Notes: generated by a model from the letters alone, not told the origin. 64,000 bases of DNA from Chitinophaga sancti (GCF_034087045.1 NZ_CP139247.1:4552001-4616000); one strand, 5' to 3'. Numbered from the stretch's first letter, positions 54,140 to 63,384 are shown. Program-made: numbers and translations.

Positions 54140-54402
54140 AAGCTCAAATAATCCGTGTAACCCACAGGACCGGGGGTATAAAGTGTATTATAACCGGGTT
54201 GATTTAAAGGTGCGTTTGCAGCAATTCGTTTTTCTAAACCTTCGGTAATGATCAAACCGGCACCACTTCTTTGTGTATAATAATCCGCCATCAATTGGTT
54301 GGGCAAATTATCGATAGCCCGGCTACGTGTCATGGGAGCCATGACCAGGTGATTCTTCAGTTGTAAAGCGCCTTTATGGTAAGGCATCAGCAATTTGTTC
54401 AT
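54136..54402 (-). pseudogene. Old Yellow Enzyme gene with internal deletion
   Basis: The frame encodes 88 residues. The first 55 match the start of alkene reductases (LKNHLVMAPMTRSRA, YYTQRSGAGLIITEG). The last 33 match their C-terminus (KRIAANAPLNQPG, YTPGPVGYTDYLSL). About 270 residues of barrel, including the FMN and substrate sites, are missing, but the frame is kept. No flavoprotein activity can remain. The stop still overlaps the next gene's ATG, so the coupling has been preserved. Confidence 0.85.
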
Positions 54403-54481
54403 GTTGTTATCGTGTTTTTGATAACACAAAGTTGCTTCCTCCTGAAAGGTTAAAATAGTTGCTTTTGATAGAAAAATAGTC

Positions 54482-55462
54482 CTATCCGCCGGTCGCGTAT
54501 TTTTTAGGCTTTAAACCATGGTACTTTTCAAAAAGGCGTCCAAAGTGACTAAGATTGGCAAAACCCAGCTGGTAGCCGGCTTCCGAAACGGATAACCCAC
54601 TATGTTTGAGCAGGAATGCGGCTTCTTCCATACGCGCCTGCTGGTAAAAGTTATATATCGTATCTCCAAATACCTGTTTAAAGATGTCTTTCATCTTTGT
54701 TTCTCCAAACCCTGCCATTTTTGCCAGTTCCGGTAGACTGGGTGGAACGGAAAGGTCGGCAAGAATAGCTGTCCTGATCATTAGGAGCTTTTCTACGTCG
54801 TCTTTATGAACAAGGTGATAGTTAACTACCTCCCGATTTTGCAGCTTCTCAAAAACAAGATAAAGCAGCTCCTGAACTTTCAACCGATAATAAAAATTTC
54901 CCAGTTCATTATCTTCCCTGGCATCCGTCACCTGCCTGATGAGCTTATTAATTTCAACAGTCATGCTTTCATAATACAAAAAACCAGGGGCGGCATTCAA
55001 TATAGTTTCTACCACATTGTTTGGCTTATTAATACCGAGCAATTCCTTCAAAGCATTTTTCATAATCCCAACAACAAGAAAGTGAATATCTGTATTAGCA
55101 GGAAAACGAATCTGAGAATGCAGGTCGGTGGAAGCAATTTGAATAGCATAAGCACTGCTTCGTGAAAGGGGATTTGGAGTACCATCAGTATTTACGCTGG
55201 CAGTAGCTTCATTACTATGAAAGATAACGCTAACCAAATCGTTCGGCTCGTCGCTGGCTACCCTGCTCAGAATAATATCCTGGTTGAGTTTATATCTGTG
55301 AACGATGAGTTTGAGGCCGGGTGATAAAGAAATTCTTCTGATGCTACCAGTACCCATCACCGGTGGGAGGATCAACCGGTCGCCTTCCAGTGGAACGTTG
55401 AACTTTTTAGCGAAGTGAGTAAGAAAGTCGAATTGTGGGTTAGGTACAAATTCAAAAAACAT
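54482..55462 (-). CDS. AraC-family transcriptional regulator
   Basis: A 326-residue regulator with a non-conserved N-terminal sensor (1-220). The C-terminal double helix-turn-helix (about 228-324) has LPELAKMAGFGETKMKDIFKQVFG and VSEAGYQLGFANLSHFGRLFEKYHGLKP. It lies upstream of, and reads toward, the Old Yellow Enzyme remnant and the MDR gene, so it may control them. A GNAT gene precedes it by four bases in the same direction. Confidence 0.9.
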   Translation of the reverse strand: MFFEFVPNPQFDFLTHFAKKFNVPLEGDRLILPPVMGTGSIRRISLSPGLKLIVHRYKLNQDIILSRVASDEPNDLVSVIFHSNEATASVNTDGTPNPLSRSSAYAIQIASTDLHSQIRFPANTDIHFLVVGIMKNALKELLGINKPNNVVETILNAAPGFLYYESMTVEINKLIRQVTDAREDNELGNFYYRLKVQELLYLVFEKLQNREVVNYHLVHKDDVEKLLMIRTAILADLSVPPSLPELAKMAGFGETKMKDIFKQVFGDTIYNFYQQARMEEAAFLLKHSGLSVSEAGYQLGFANLSHFGRLFEKYHGLKPKKYATGG

Positions 55463-55466
55463 AAGA

Positions 55467-55937
55467 CTATATCAATTTGTAAATAAACTCTTCAATTTCC
55501 GCCTGCCGTGCATTAGCAAATCCTTTATCGGTGCCGGTTTTAACAAACCCACATTTTTCCAATACCCGCTGTGAACCAATATTATCAAATGCTGTGCGTC
55601 CGTAAACCGGTCTGGTTTTTATAATGGATAAAAGTTGGGTCAGTGCTTTTGTCGCTATTCCTTGTGCCCAGTACTTTTTATTTATCCAGTAAGTAATTTC
55701 CGCATGTCCTGCCACATCAAACTGAGCGATACTGCCTGCAATAACGCCATCCACGATGATGGTATACATATTGATTGTGGGGTCATTCAGGCATTTCCCG
55801 TATTTCTGCAGGTAGGCGGTTTTGTCTGTCGGATCTTTTGAAGTAAACGCGGCTAAGTAGTTAGCTTCCTGATCCAACTGGAAGAGAAAGAAATGGTCTA
55901 AATCGGTAATTGCTGTTTTTTGTAAGGTGATTACCAT
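55467..55937 (-). CDS. GNAT-family N-acetyltransferase (RimJ-like)
   Basis: A 156-residue GNAT protein with GSIAQFDVAGHAEITYWINKKYWAQGIATKALTQLL (near 68-103) and the end FDNIGSQRVLEKCGFVKTGTDKG, as in RimJ/RimL-type acetyltransferases. The acetyl-CoA motif is QGIATKA. The acceptor could be a protein N-terminus or small molecule. It is four bases before the AraC gene, so they are cotranscribed. Confidence 0.88.
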   Translation of the reverse strand: MVITLQKTAITDLDHFFLFQLDQEANYLAAFTSKDPTDKTAYLQKYGKCLNDPTINMYTIIVDGVIAGSIAQFDVAGHAEITYWINKKYWAQGIATKALTQLLSIIKTRPVYGRTAFDNIGSQRVLEKCGFVKTGTDKGFANARQAEIEEFIYKLI

Positions 55938-56000
55938 AGCACGGATTTATACGAAGATATTGTAATTTTTGGCAGCGTATTTGTTATTATAAGTATCACT

Positions 56001-56516
56001 ATGAAAAACCTGATCATCTATATCATCATTGTATTCCCCCTGTTCTCCTGCAATAAGAACGGCGCTATCGCATTTAGGGACTCCATCACTCAGAAGGAAC
56101 ACGATATATCAGATATGCTGATCAGTAAGAACGGCCTTGAATCCCGTAAACTGGAATACCTGATAGCGGAGGATTTCGATCAGGCACTGGCGATAACAGA
56201 TAGTCAGCAGGTCGTATTTGATAAGATTATCCAGGAATTAAAGAGGGTAAATGCGGATCAATTTTCAGGAGGCGATCACCTGAAACAGGCAGCTGTTGAG
56301 TATCATATGGCATTGAAGGAATTATATCTTTATCCAAAGAAAGAAATTACCTGGCAGAAGAAGCTGTCAACTGCTACAAAGCAGGATAAAGATTCGTTGC
56401 AGCATGATTTGCTGGAAATATATAAAGATAAGCAGGCGTATTTTCAAAATGTATATAAAGCGAATGAAGCGTATGTGTTGGCTGTGCAAAGGTTTAATAA
56501 GGAAAATAGGTTGTAA
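56001..56516 (+). CDS. Lipoprotein of unknown function
   Basis: A 171-residue lipoprotein (FPLFSC, Cys17) whose mature part is mostly alpha-helical and charged, likely a small helical bundle. I recognise no domain. It is divergent from the GNAT gene and has no partner gene close by. Confidence 0.75.
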   Translation: MKNLIIYIIIVFPLFSCNKNGAIAFRDSITQKEHDISDMLISKNGLESRKLEYLIAEDFDQALAITDSQQVVFDKIIQELKRVNADQFSGGDHLKQAAVEYHMALKELYLYPKKEITWQKKLSTATKQDKDSLQHDLLEIYKDKQAYFQNVYKANEAYVLAVQRFNKENRL

Positions 56517-56634
56517 GGTCGTAACATATTGGCTGCTGCCCGGCTTGTTTGAGCTGCAGTAGTTGATCCGTGGGGGATCAGGCCTTTATTTTGCAAGTGG
56601 ATTTAGAGAGATCTCTACTAAAGGAACCGTCACA

Positions 56635-56907
56635 ATGACAAGAAAGGTAAACCAGATAATTGTTCCAGGTGATGTTAAACAAAGATGGTATGGCAATTAT
56701 AACTGGAATGAAGGAATGAGTGCATGGATACCAGGTTTTAGAGATGTTTTCGATGAGGACGGATTATATTTAAAAGAAAATGGGAGTGCCCGTGATTTTG
56801 GGCTTCGTGCACTTTGGCATACAACCATTTCAGGAACAATAATATTTCTTCCACTATCGTTATATTATAATAATTTTCATTTCACCCATAAGGATGTTGG
56901 AAGGTAG
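56635..56907 (+). CDS. Hypothetical protein or gene fragment
   Basis: A 90-residue frame from ATG 56635 (MTRKVNQIIVPGDVKQRWYG) with one C-terminal hydrophobic stretch (TTISGTIIFLPLSLYY). The frame is open upstream to TTG 56563 (GGSGLYFASGFREISTKG), which looks protein-like too, so the piece may be the end of a larger lost gene. The family is not recognised. Confidence 0.4.
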   Translation: MTRKVNQIIVPGDVKQRWYGNYNWNEGMSAWIPGFRDVFDEDGLYLKENGSARDFGLRALWHTTISGTIIFLPLSLYYNNFHFTHKDVGR

Positions 56908-56948
56908 ATTGTTTATTTAAAGATCCTTATTCATCTAATAGAAATGGC

Positions 56949-57281
56949 ATGAAAAAACGTATAGGTCTTGTTATTGGCATTCTTATCATACTAATATTAT
57001 TTATTGCTTATTGGTTTTACGATAATTCATATGTTTTGCTGAAACCAGTACTGACTAAGCCTACAGGGGAACCAATAATTGTTGGATATACTGATGAAAT
57101 GATCAAAAATTTTCCCGACGTATTAAAACATTATAAAGTAGAGTATAAGATAAATGACTCAGGGCATTTCCTTATCAAAGCCAAATACATGAAGGACAGA
57201 GACTATATTCTATCTATTACCGAATGTACTTTGGATAGCAACATGATGCGCGAAATTAGAAAACTGAATAAATTTAAGTAG
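56949..57281 (+). CDS. Small membrane-anchored protein of unknown function
   Basis: A 110-residue protein with one N-terminal transmembrane helix (residues 5-24: IGLVIGILIILILFIAYWFY) and a small soluble domain of mixed structure. Similar size to leader-anchored hypothetical proteins. It lies 41 bases after the preceding frame and ends shortly before a terminator, so the two may be cotranscribed. No function can be named. Confidence 0.65.
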   Translation: MKKRIGLVIGILIILILFIAYWFYDNSYVLLKPVLTKPTGEPIIVGYTDEMIKNFPDVLKHYKVEYKINDSGHFLIKAKYMKDRDYILSITECTLDSNMMREIRKLNKFK

Positions 57282-57303
57282 CAATATTGATAAGAACCAA
57301 GGT

Positions 57304-57333
57304 AAACGGCCTCATAGAGATGTGAGGCCGTTT
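57304..57333 (+). terminator. Hairpin after the small membrane protein gene
   Basis: AAACGGCCTCA / TGAGGCCGTTT forms an 11-bp stem. The T-run is short (TTT), so it is a moderate terminator. Confidence 0.65.
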
Positions 57334-57499
57334 GCCAAATTAATATCGCAAAAGCCTAACGTCTATCATTCATTCCAAAGGTTGTAAGAACAAATCCTAT
57401 AACATTCACTTCGGAATCCCCTCTCTAAACAATGGTACAACGTATCAGGATCTCCCAATACCATACATTCCTTTTCTGTACATTCGTCAAAAAAAGAAA

Positions 57500-58120
57500 A
57501 TGAAACTATTGATCATAAACGGCTCTCTCCGTGGCCCAAAGGGCAACTCCGCAGCCATTGCAAAGTATGCAGAAAATATGCTGGGCCAACAATCGGTCAC
57601 ACTAACTCTTTCGGATAAACTCCCCACCATCCGCGAAGTATATAACCTATTGGAAAGCTGCGACGGCTTTCTTGTTATCTCCGGTGTGTATTGGAACAAC
57701 TGGAGCTCACTGCTACAGCGGTTTATAGAAGTAACGACTGCTTTTGAAAATACCCCGGCTTTTTTTGGTAAGCCAATGGCTTGTGTAGTCACCATGGATT
57801 CAGTAGGAGGGATAGAAGTAGCGGCAAGATTACAAGCCGTATTTGGTGGCCTTGGATGCTGGGCCACTCCCTGTTCTACAGTCGTATTGTCCCGTGTAGG
57901 GCAGGAAGCGATTGCCGCGACTACCGGTATGGAAGATGATCCGAATGAAGATGTTTGGAGAATAGATGATCTGTCAGTCGTGCTGCACAACCTGTTGGCT
58001 GCTGCCGGCATGCCGCGAAATAGCTGGGAGGCATGGCCACATAGAGCATTACAGATTCCTGAAGGTCCATGGCCAGTGGAAGGGCTGTTGGATATGGGGA
58101 CGCCGAAGTTTCTTGAATGA
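57500..58120 (+). CDS. Flavodoxin-fold NAD(P)H-dependent oxidoreductase
   Basis: A 206-residue protein with the flavodoxin-like start KLLIINGSLRGPKGNSAAIAKYAE (phosphate-binding loop NGSxRxxxGNS) and GVYWNNWSSLLQRFIE near 62-78. These enzymes reduce quinones, azo dyes or FMN. It starts in an AT-rich region without a clear promoter and is convergent with the Lrp gene. Confidence 0.85.
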   Translation: MKLLIINGSLRGPKGNSAAIAKYAENMLGQQSVTLTLSDKLPTIREVYNLLESCDGFLVISGVYWNNWSSLLQRFIEVTTAFENTPAFFGKPMACVVTMDSVGGIEVAARLQAVFGGLGCWATPCSTVVLSRVGQEAIAATTGMEDDPNEDVWRIDDLSVVLHNLLAAAGMPRNSWEAWPHRALQIPEGPWPVEGLLDMGTPKFLE

Positions 58121-58157
58121 AGGGAATGAGTGGTTGGAAAAGTGTAATAAAGACTCC

Positions 58158-58622
58158 CTACAATGGATATGCCGTTTCACTCTTTGTCTCTGACAATACA
58201 AAAAAGCTCTGCACCGTACTGATATTAGGCAAAGCCGCCAGGTTCCTGTAAAAAGTATGATACGCATCCATATCACTCGTTGCCACCCGCAGGATAAAGT
58301 CAAAAGTCCCTGTCATCTGAAAACATTCCATCACCTCCGGGAATTTCGCTACCTCCTTCTCAAAAGTGCTCAACGTAGAAGCCGCATGGTCATGTAATAA
58401 TACATGACTGAAAGCAATCAGCTTCCTGTTTATTTTCTTCCTGTCCAGCAGCGCTACGATTTTCGTAATATACCCGCTTTCTTTCAGTTGCCGGATCCGC
58501 TCATGAATCGTAGCGACTGATTTATGTAACTGAGAAGCAATTTCCTTGTTTGTCAGTTCTGCATTCTGCTGCAGCAACCTCAAAATCTGAATATCGATAT
58601 CGTCTAACTGGTTTTTGTCCAT
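58158..58622 (-). CDS. Lrp/AsnC-family transcriptional regulator
   Basis: A 154-residue protein with an N-terminal helix-turn-helix (LDDIDIQILRLLQQNAELTNKEIASQLHKSVATIHERIRQL, 6-46) and a C-terminal RAM domain (HVLLHDHAA, VMECFQMTGTFDFILRVATSDMDAYHTFYRNL). It is divergent from the cysteine-synthase-like gene with a 157-base gap, the usual arrangement for a regulator controlling its neighbour in response to an amino acid. The open frame extends to 58739, but homology begins at MDKNQLDDID, so 58622 is chosen. Confidence 0.92.
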   Translation of the reverse strand: MDKNQLDDIDIQILRLLQQNAELTNKEIASQLHKSVATIHERIRQLKESGYITKIVALLDRKKINRKLIAFSHVLLHDHAASTLSTFEKEVAKFPEVMECFQMTGTFDFILRVATSDMDAYHTFYRNLAALPNISTVQSFFVLSETKSETAYPL

Positions 58623-58779
58623 TTTAAATTTAATAAAATCCGGACCGGAAGGTGGTGAAAGAAATAATTTCCGGAAAATAATGCAATTTTTTCGGTAAAA
58701 TCCAGAAAATTTATGGAATAATGGCCTACCGATTGACATGGTTACCGTTATTTCAGAGCTTTGTTAAAAATTATTCACC

Positions 58780-59829
58780 ATGATGGTGTCTGCAATGTCA
58801 ATGGTTGATCAACGATTTAGTGAGCTGTGGAACCTGGTGGGTAACACGCCTATGCTAAAACTCGAATATCTGTATAAAGGCCGTCCTGGCTATATATTCG
58901 TAAAATGTGAACACTATAATCTGACAGGTAGTATCAAGGATCGTATGACCCTTTATATAATGAAGCAGGCCTATATACAGGGGTTGATCAAACCTGGTGA
59001 TACCATTGTAGAGGCAACAAGTGGCAATACAGGAATTGCATTTTCTGCTATTGGCCGTGCACTGGGGCATAAGGTGATCATTATGATGCCGGATTGGCTC
59101 AGCAAAGAACGGCAGGACATTATCAGAAGTTTCGGGGCCACAGTGCGGCTGGTCAGTAAAGAGGAAGGTGGATTTCTGGGAAGTATTAAGCTGGCAGAAG
59201 AATTACAGGAGAGCAGTGATCAATATTTCCTGCCCCGTCAGTTTGAGAATGAATATAACACAGCAGCACATGCATTGAGTACCGGTCCTGAAATATGGGA
59301 ACAGCTTATGCAGGCCGGGTTACAGCCCGATGCATTTGTAGCAGGCGTAGGTACCGGGGGAACTGTAATGGGAGTGGGCAGATACCTGAAAAGTAAGGAT
59401 CCGGGTATCAGGGTACACCCCTTAGAGCCAGCGGAATCACCTACTTTAAGTACAGGGCATAAAGTGGGGAGTCATCGTATTCAGGGCATTTCGGATGAGT
59501 TTATTCCTGCTATTGTACGGTTGGACCAGTTAGATGAGATCGTACAGGCCAATGATGGTGATGCGATCATTGTAGCACAAAAGCTGGCTGCAGAACTGGG
59601 ACTGGCAGTGGGTATTTCTTCCGGGGCAAACGTAATCGGGGCGATCCGCCTGAAAGAGCAAATGGGAGAGGATGCTGTCGTGGTGACACTCTTGTGCGAT
59701 AGTAATAAAAAATACCTGAGTACGGATCTGGTGAAACCTCAGCCTTCTCAGCCATATTATGTTTCTGAGGCAGTTAGTTTTACGGGATTCCGTACCATTC
59801 CCCGACTGAGCGGATCAATAATTCATTAA
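58780..59829 (+). CDS. PLP-dependent cysteine synthase family protein
   Basis: A 349-residue fold-type II PLP enzyme. Lys53 ([10 protein letters not shown]) binds the cofactor, SGNTG (near 82-86) holds the substrate carboxylate, and [16 protein letters not shown] (near 190-205) binds the phosphate. It is similar to CysK/CysM and to cystathionine beta-synthase without its regulatory domain. It makes cysteine or a related beta-replacement product. The divergent Lrp-type regulator suggests amino-acid control. Exact substrate is unknown. Confidence 0.88.
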   Translation: MMVSAMSMVDQRFSELWNLVGNTPMLKLEYLYKGRPGYIFVKCEHYNLTGSIKDRMTLYIMKQAYIQGLIKPGDTIVEATSGNTGIAFSAIGRALGHKVIIMMPDWLSKERQDIIRSFGATVRLVSKEEGGFLGSIKLAEELQESSDQYFLPRQFENEYNTAAHALSTGPEIWEQLMQAGLQPDAFVAGVGTGGTVMGVGRYLKSKDPGIRVHPLEPAESPTLSTGHKVGSHRIQGISDEFIPAIVRLDQLDEIVQANDGDAIIVAQKLAAELGLAVGISSGANVIGAIRLKEQMGEDAVVVTLLCDSNKKYLSTDLVKPQPSQPYYVSEAVSFTGFRTIPRLSGSIIH

Positions 59830-59860
59830 ACATATACAGAACCAATCATTAAATAGCATA

Positions 59861-59898
59861 ACGGCCTGCACTTTTCTAAGAAGCAGGCCGGTTTTTTT
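59861..59898. terminator. Intrinsic terminator between convergent genes
   Basis: ACGGCCTGC / GCAGGCCGG stem with a longer A/T-rich loop and T7, between the cysteine-synthase-like and bestrophin genes. Confidence 0.75.
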
Positions 59899-59949
59899 AT
59901 TTGAAGGAGTAGCAATATTTGAAGACGAGTTGACCATCAATATGGTTTA

Positions 59950-60810
59950 TTACATCAGGTAATAACTATCTTCCTGCATTTCATGCTCAGGAACCGCTTC
60001 CCCAATCATCTCCAGCAAATTCACTTCAATCGTCTGACTAATGGCTGTCATAGGTGTATCCGTAGGCTTATTTTCAAATGGATCCTGCATGATAATAGCC
60101 GTTCGCTCAATAGCAATAAACAAAACCGGCACGACAAATACGATAATGATTTCCATCCATTGCGTCCTGTCTTCCAGTCCAAATGGCAGAATTGTCATTA
60201 ATACATAGATCAGGAAGTGAATCAACAGACTATACGATTTTGGAAAAACAGTTTTTTTAATGCGTTCGCATTTCCCCATGGCATCGCACAACCTGGCAAT
60301 CGTGGCATCTATTTGTACCTGCCTGTTAGGGTTCAGTTGCTTTGCTGCAGCAAGCACTTCCGCATGTTTATTGAGCAAAAGGTTGGGCCAGTTACGGCTA
60401 TCGGTGTTGTATGCAGAAAGATACACCTTTACCTTTTCAGAGAAAGATAATCCTCTTAACGATTCTGAGAGTGCATAGCACCATATAATCTGGCGGTGTG
60501 CAAATTCATTTACTTCTTCAGGAAGATATGTTTTTACCTGTCGGATAAGGGTCCGGCTGTCATTGACGATGGCCCCCCAGATGAGCCTTGCTTCCCACCA
60601 GCGTTCATAAGATTGGGAGGTTCTGAAAGCGAGCAGGAGGGATACGATAGTGGCGATAAGAGAGGATACGGCAAGAGGAATGGAGATGCGTTGCAGGATA
60701 CCATAATGGTCCAGAGAACCGGCAAAGATCGCGTAGAGGGCGATGGCAAGAATGTCCCATTTGATGAGGTCGAGAAAGTAGGAGATGGAGATCCGTTTGT
60801 TCAGTAGCAT
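59950..60810 (-). CDS. Bestrophin-family channel protein
   Basis: A 286-residue protein matching the bacterial bestrophin/UPF0187 family: four main helices, with RTSQSYERWWEARLIWGAIVNDSRTLIRQ near 63-90, a conserved cytosolic helix block, and the end NLLEMIGEAVPEH. Bacterial members form pentameric ion channels, sodium-selective in Klebsiella. The natural role is unknown. It is a single gene, and no other gene lies in the 150 bases upstream. Confidence 0.92.
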   Translation of the reverse strand: MLLNKRISISYFLDLIKWDILAIALYAIFAGSLDHYGILQRISIPLAVSSLIATIVSLLLAFRTSQSYERWWEARLIWGAIVNDSRTLIRQVKTYLPEEVNEFAHRQIIWCYALSESLRGLSFSEKVKVYLSAYNTDSRNWPNLLLNKHAEVLAAAKQLNPNRQVQIDATIARLCDAMGKCERIKKTVFPKSYSLLIHFLIYVLMTILPFGLEDRTQWMEIIIVFVVPVLFIAIERTAIIMQDPFENKPTDTPMTAISQTIEVNLLEMIGEAVPEHEMQEDSYYLM

Positions 60811-60960
60811 GAAGGTAAAAACAAGTAAAGGAGGAAATTGTTTTAGTTAGAAAAATTATAACCTTCCAATTTTCCAGCCGCGGAGAGAATATCTCCATAC
60901 CTGAATTCCTTAACCTCCTTACAAAATTTAAAATAAGGGGGAATCACCTTCCCCCCAATC

Positions 60961-61809
60961 TCATACATGACCTGTAGGATGAGTAATAAATACCGGCCCC
61001 TTTAAATTACGTATAATATTATCAGCACTGCTGCTGTTAAAAAACCTTGATACCCTGCTGCGGCCATATGCTCCAAATGTACTGATCAGCTCTGTTTTTG
61101 TTTCCAGGTAGGTCTGTATAGCTTTATCTGCCTGGCCTGTCAGAATTTTGTAAGTCACATGTGCATTATATGCTTTCAGGTACTCCTGCAATTGTGTTTT
61201 TAGCGGTATCGTTTTCTCTCCTTTTTCGCAGACATATACAATCTCACAATGCCTGGTTACCAACTCAGGAAACAGCGCCGCAAATGCCCTGATCGCATAC
61301 ATGGATGAGTACGTTCCATTATAACAAAATGCCACGCCATTAGCAGCATGTGGTTCCTCAGGCAACACCATTACCGGGCATTGCGCATGGAGAAGCATGT
61401 TTTTTACAAACCCTGTTGGATTCGTATCAAACAGGAATGGGAAGGAAAGCGCTTTCCCGATAATGAGCAGATCTGCAAAACGGCTTTCAGTTATGACTTC
61501 CTCTTCTGCAATACCTTTGATTTTTTTGATAGTACAGGATAGTTCCCTTTCTTTACAATCCTTTTTCAGGGCAAGGTAATTGTCTTCAATAATCTCCTTT
61601 TTTTCAATCTCACTCTTCTTTATTGTTTCATAATATTTACCGGCCAATCCTTCAATACTACTGGCCGATAACAACTGGCCGGCACTTTTGGTGTCTTCCA
61701 GTAGCAGCAGTGTCAGGGTATGTTCGGGTAAAGAAGTAACTGTGGCGATAACGTCCAGTTGTTTTGCTGTATAGTTGACAGCATCTATGACGGCGAGCAT
61801 CTTTTTCAT
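60961..61809 (-). CDS. Universal stress protein (tandem UspA domains)
   Basis: A 282-residue protein with two UspA-like halves (about 1-148 and 155-280). The second ends GAYGRSRVSRFFNSSSADNIIRNLKGPVFITHP, similar to the ATP-binding GxxGxS...S motif. Proteins of this kind respond to starvation or oxidative stress. It is divergent from hsp20, which also fits a stress locus. Confidence 0.9.
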   Translation of the reverse strand: MKKMLAVIDAVNYTAKQLDVIATVTSLPEHTLTLLLLEDTKSAGQLLSASSIEGLAGKYYETIKKSEIEKKEIIEDNYLALKKDCKERELSCTIKKIKGIAEEEVITESRFADLLIIGKALSFPFLFDTNPTGFVKNMLLHAQCPVMVLPEEPHAANGVAFCYNGTYSSMYAIRAFAALFPELVTRHCEIVYVCEKGEKTIPLKTQLQEYLKAYNAHVTYKILTGQADKAIQTYLETKTELISTFGAYGRSRVSRFFNSSSADNIIRNLKGPVFITHPTGHV

Positions 61810-61968
61810 GATGTGAAAGTTTTAAAGTCATTGATGAGAAGGGTAGTAATTACGCTCACTACCTTTCTGTTATCATATATTAAAAAAGCACTTTATAAAT
61901 TAAACGTGGAACCCATTTTATGATCTGGCTGAAGTTAACACAATAAAGGTATTGGAATCAATGATGAA

Positions 61969-62000
61969 TATCACTTTCCAGGGTGATATGAAAGGTGATG
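61969..62000. promoter_or_regulatory. Imperfect inverted repeat in the usp/hsp20 divergent region
   Basis: ATCACTTTC and GAAAGGTGAT are complements with one bulge, 12 bases apart. It lies between two divergent stress genes and could be an operator. The rest of the 307-base region is AT-rich, with no other feature. Confidence 0.4.
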
Positions 62001-62104
62001 GAAATCATTATTTATCATATATGGGATCATTGTTTTCACTATTAAACAAGATGTACATTCATATTGTTAACTAACCAATTACAATCCCCAATAATATTAA
62101 AAAC

Positions 62105-62112
62105 AAGGAGGT
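62105..62112 (+). promoter_or_regulatory. Strong Shine-Dalgarno site of hsp20
   Basis: AAGGAGGT lies four bases before the ATG at 62117. Such a full match is uncommon in this phylum, where most starts in the window have none, and suggests rapid high-level translation. Confidence 0.7.
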
Positions 62113-62116
62113 AACT

Positions 62117-62548
62117 ATGTCTAAGGAATTAACCAAGGCAGCTCCTGTCGTGCCTGCCGTCTTCAATGAATACATTAAACCCTGGATAGATTTCTTTGAT
62201 TTTAATGGCGGCAGAATCATTACTGCTACCGTTCCGGCTGTAAATATTACAGAAGAAAAAAATAAGTTTAAACTGACCGTTGCAGCACCGGGAATGAACA
62301 AAGAAGACTTTAAGATTGGCATTGAAGGTGATGTGCTGACAATCAGCGCAGATACCGAAGAAAAGGAAGAAACCCCTGCCAGACAGGAGTATAATTACAG
62401 CAGCTTCTCCAGGAGCTTCAGACTGCCAGCGAGTGTAGTCAAAGATAGAGTGGAAGCAAAATACAATAATGGTATCCTGAAATTATACCTGCCTAAGACA
62501 GAAGAGGCCCGTAGGGCATATGGTACAATGCATATAGGTATTCAGTAA
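62117..62548 (+). CDS. Hsp20/alpha-crystallin small heat-shock protein
   Basis: A 143-residue protein with an alpha-crystallin domain (about 43-135): PAVNITEEKNKFKLTVAAPGMNKEDFKI, RQEYNYSSFSRSFRLPASV, and the end VEAKYNNGILKLYLPKTEE with A-x-x-N-N-G-I-L-x-L. It forms oligomers that hold unfolding proteins. An unusually strong ribosome site precedes it. A terminator follows at 62601. Confidence 0.95.
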   Translation: MSKELTKAAPVVPAVFNEYIKPWIDFFDFNGGRIITATVPAVNITEEKNKFKLTVAAPGMNKEDFKIGIEGDVLTISADTEEKEETPARQEYNYSSFSRSFRLPASVVKDRVEAKYNNGILKLYLPKTEEARRAYGTMHIGIQ

Positions 62549-62600
62549 TGAATCGAAAGTTGTATCAAAAGTAATTCAGTGTGTTCACTCGTTTTTTTAT

Positions 62601-62637
62601 AAAGCTGTTCCAGACTTAGGGTTGGAACAGCTTTTTT
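62601..62637 (+). terminator. Intrinsic terminator after hsp20
   Basis: AAAGCTGTTCCA / TGGAACAGCTTT stem with T6. It lies 53 bases after the stop. Confidence 0.88.
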
Positions 62638-62695
62638 GTGTTGCCAACCGGTGTGATATCGGTGAAGGTTTAATACCATCTCATTACCATAAGTA

Positions 62696-62746
62696 CATTA
62701 AAAGTACATTTCTATATCAATTCGATATTGAGGTGTACTTTTAATG
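62696..62746. promoter_or_regulatory. Long palindrome upstream of a hypothetical gene
   Basis: CATTAAAAGTAC (62696-62707) and GTACTTTTAATG (62735-62746) are perfect 12-bp complements. Inside is a second stem ATATC-AATTC-GATAT. There is no T-run. It lies about 90 bases before the next start codon and could be a regulator site or the remnant of a small palindromic element. Confidence 0.6.
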
Positions 62747-62835
62747 GCGTATTAATACTCAATTGGTAACGGAGTTGTGCTATAGTTCCGACCTAAGTTG
62801 TAATATTATTCCTGTAACCTTAAAAATTGTTTGTT

Positions 62836-63375
62836 ATGGCGATTGTTAAAGACAACATACTTCTTCAGGTTGTTCGGGGTACACTCGGCGATCAAATCAC
62901 GATTTACGAAAGGAACGGGCAGATTATTATGGCGAAAAAACGCGGCCCGTCAAAGAAAAAACCAACAAAGAAACAGCTGGAAGCCAGGTATAAAATGCAG
63001 GTAGCAGCGGCGTATGCGCGGGTGATCCTCCAGGACCCGGAAATAAAGGCGTATTATAAGTCGCTGGCCGGCCCCGGACAGAATGCTTATAATATGGCTG
63101 TAAAGGATGCTTATAAGTCTCCTGAGGTGCAGGATATCCGGTTTGAAGACACAACTGTGGTCGTGCCGGCAAAAGACGAATTCAGGGTAGCAGAAGTGGA
63201 TGTACGGGTGGTTGATGCTGCGGGTGACATCCTGGAAAGAGGAAAGGCGATTTTGGGCAGGAATGGGGTGGATTGGTATTATAAGGCAGCCAGTTTACCG
63301 GCAGGAGGTAAGGTAGTCGTTGTAGCGGTCGATTTGCCCGGAAATGAGACGGTCAGGGAGGTGAAACTGGAATAA
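62836..63375 (+). CDS. Hypothetical protein with basic N-terminal region
   Basis: A 179-residue soluble protein. Residues 30-50 are strongly basic (AKKRGPSKKKPTKKQLEAR), followed by a helix, then a beta-rich C-terminal half (VDVRVVDAAGDILERG, YYKAASLPAGGKVVVVAVD). The family is not recognised with certainty; the layout might suggest nucleic-acid binding plus an Ig-like fold. A TTG start nine bases upstream is possible, but ATG 62836 is preferred. Confidence 0.7.
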   Translation: MAIVKDNILLQVVRGTLGDQITIYERNGQIIMAKKRGPSKKKPTKKQLEARYKMQVAAAYARVILQDPEIKAYYKSLAGPGQNAYNMAVKDAYKSPEVQDIRFEDTTVVVPAKDEFRVAEVDVRVVDAAGDILERGKAILGRNGVDWYYKAASLPAGGKVVVVAVDLPGNETVREVKLE

Positions 63376-63384
63376 TCTGACCTC

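Noticed and set aside
59567..59755. 62-codon minus-strand frame in the cysteine-synthase-like gene
   Set aside because: Antisense shadow within a conserved PLP enzyme.
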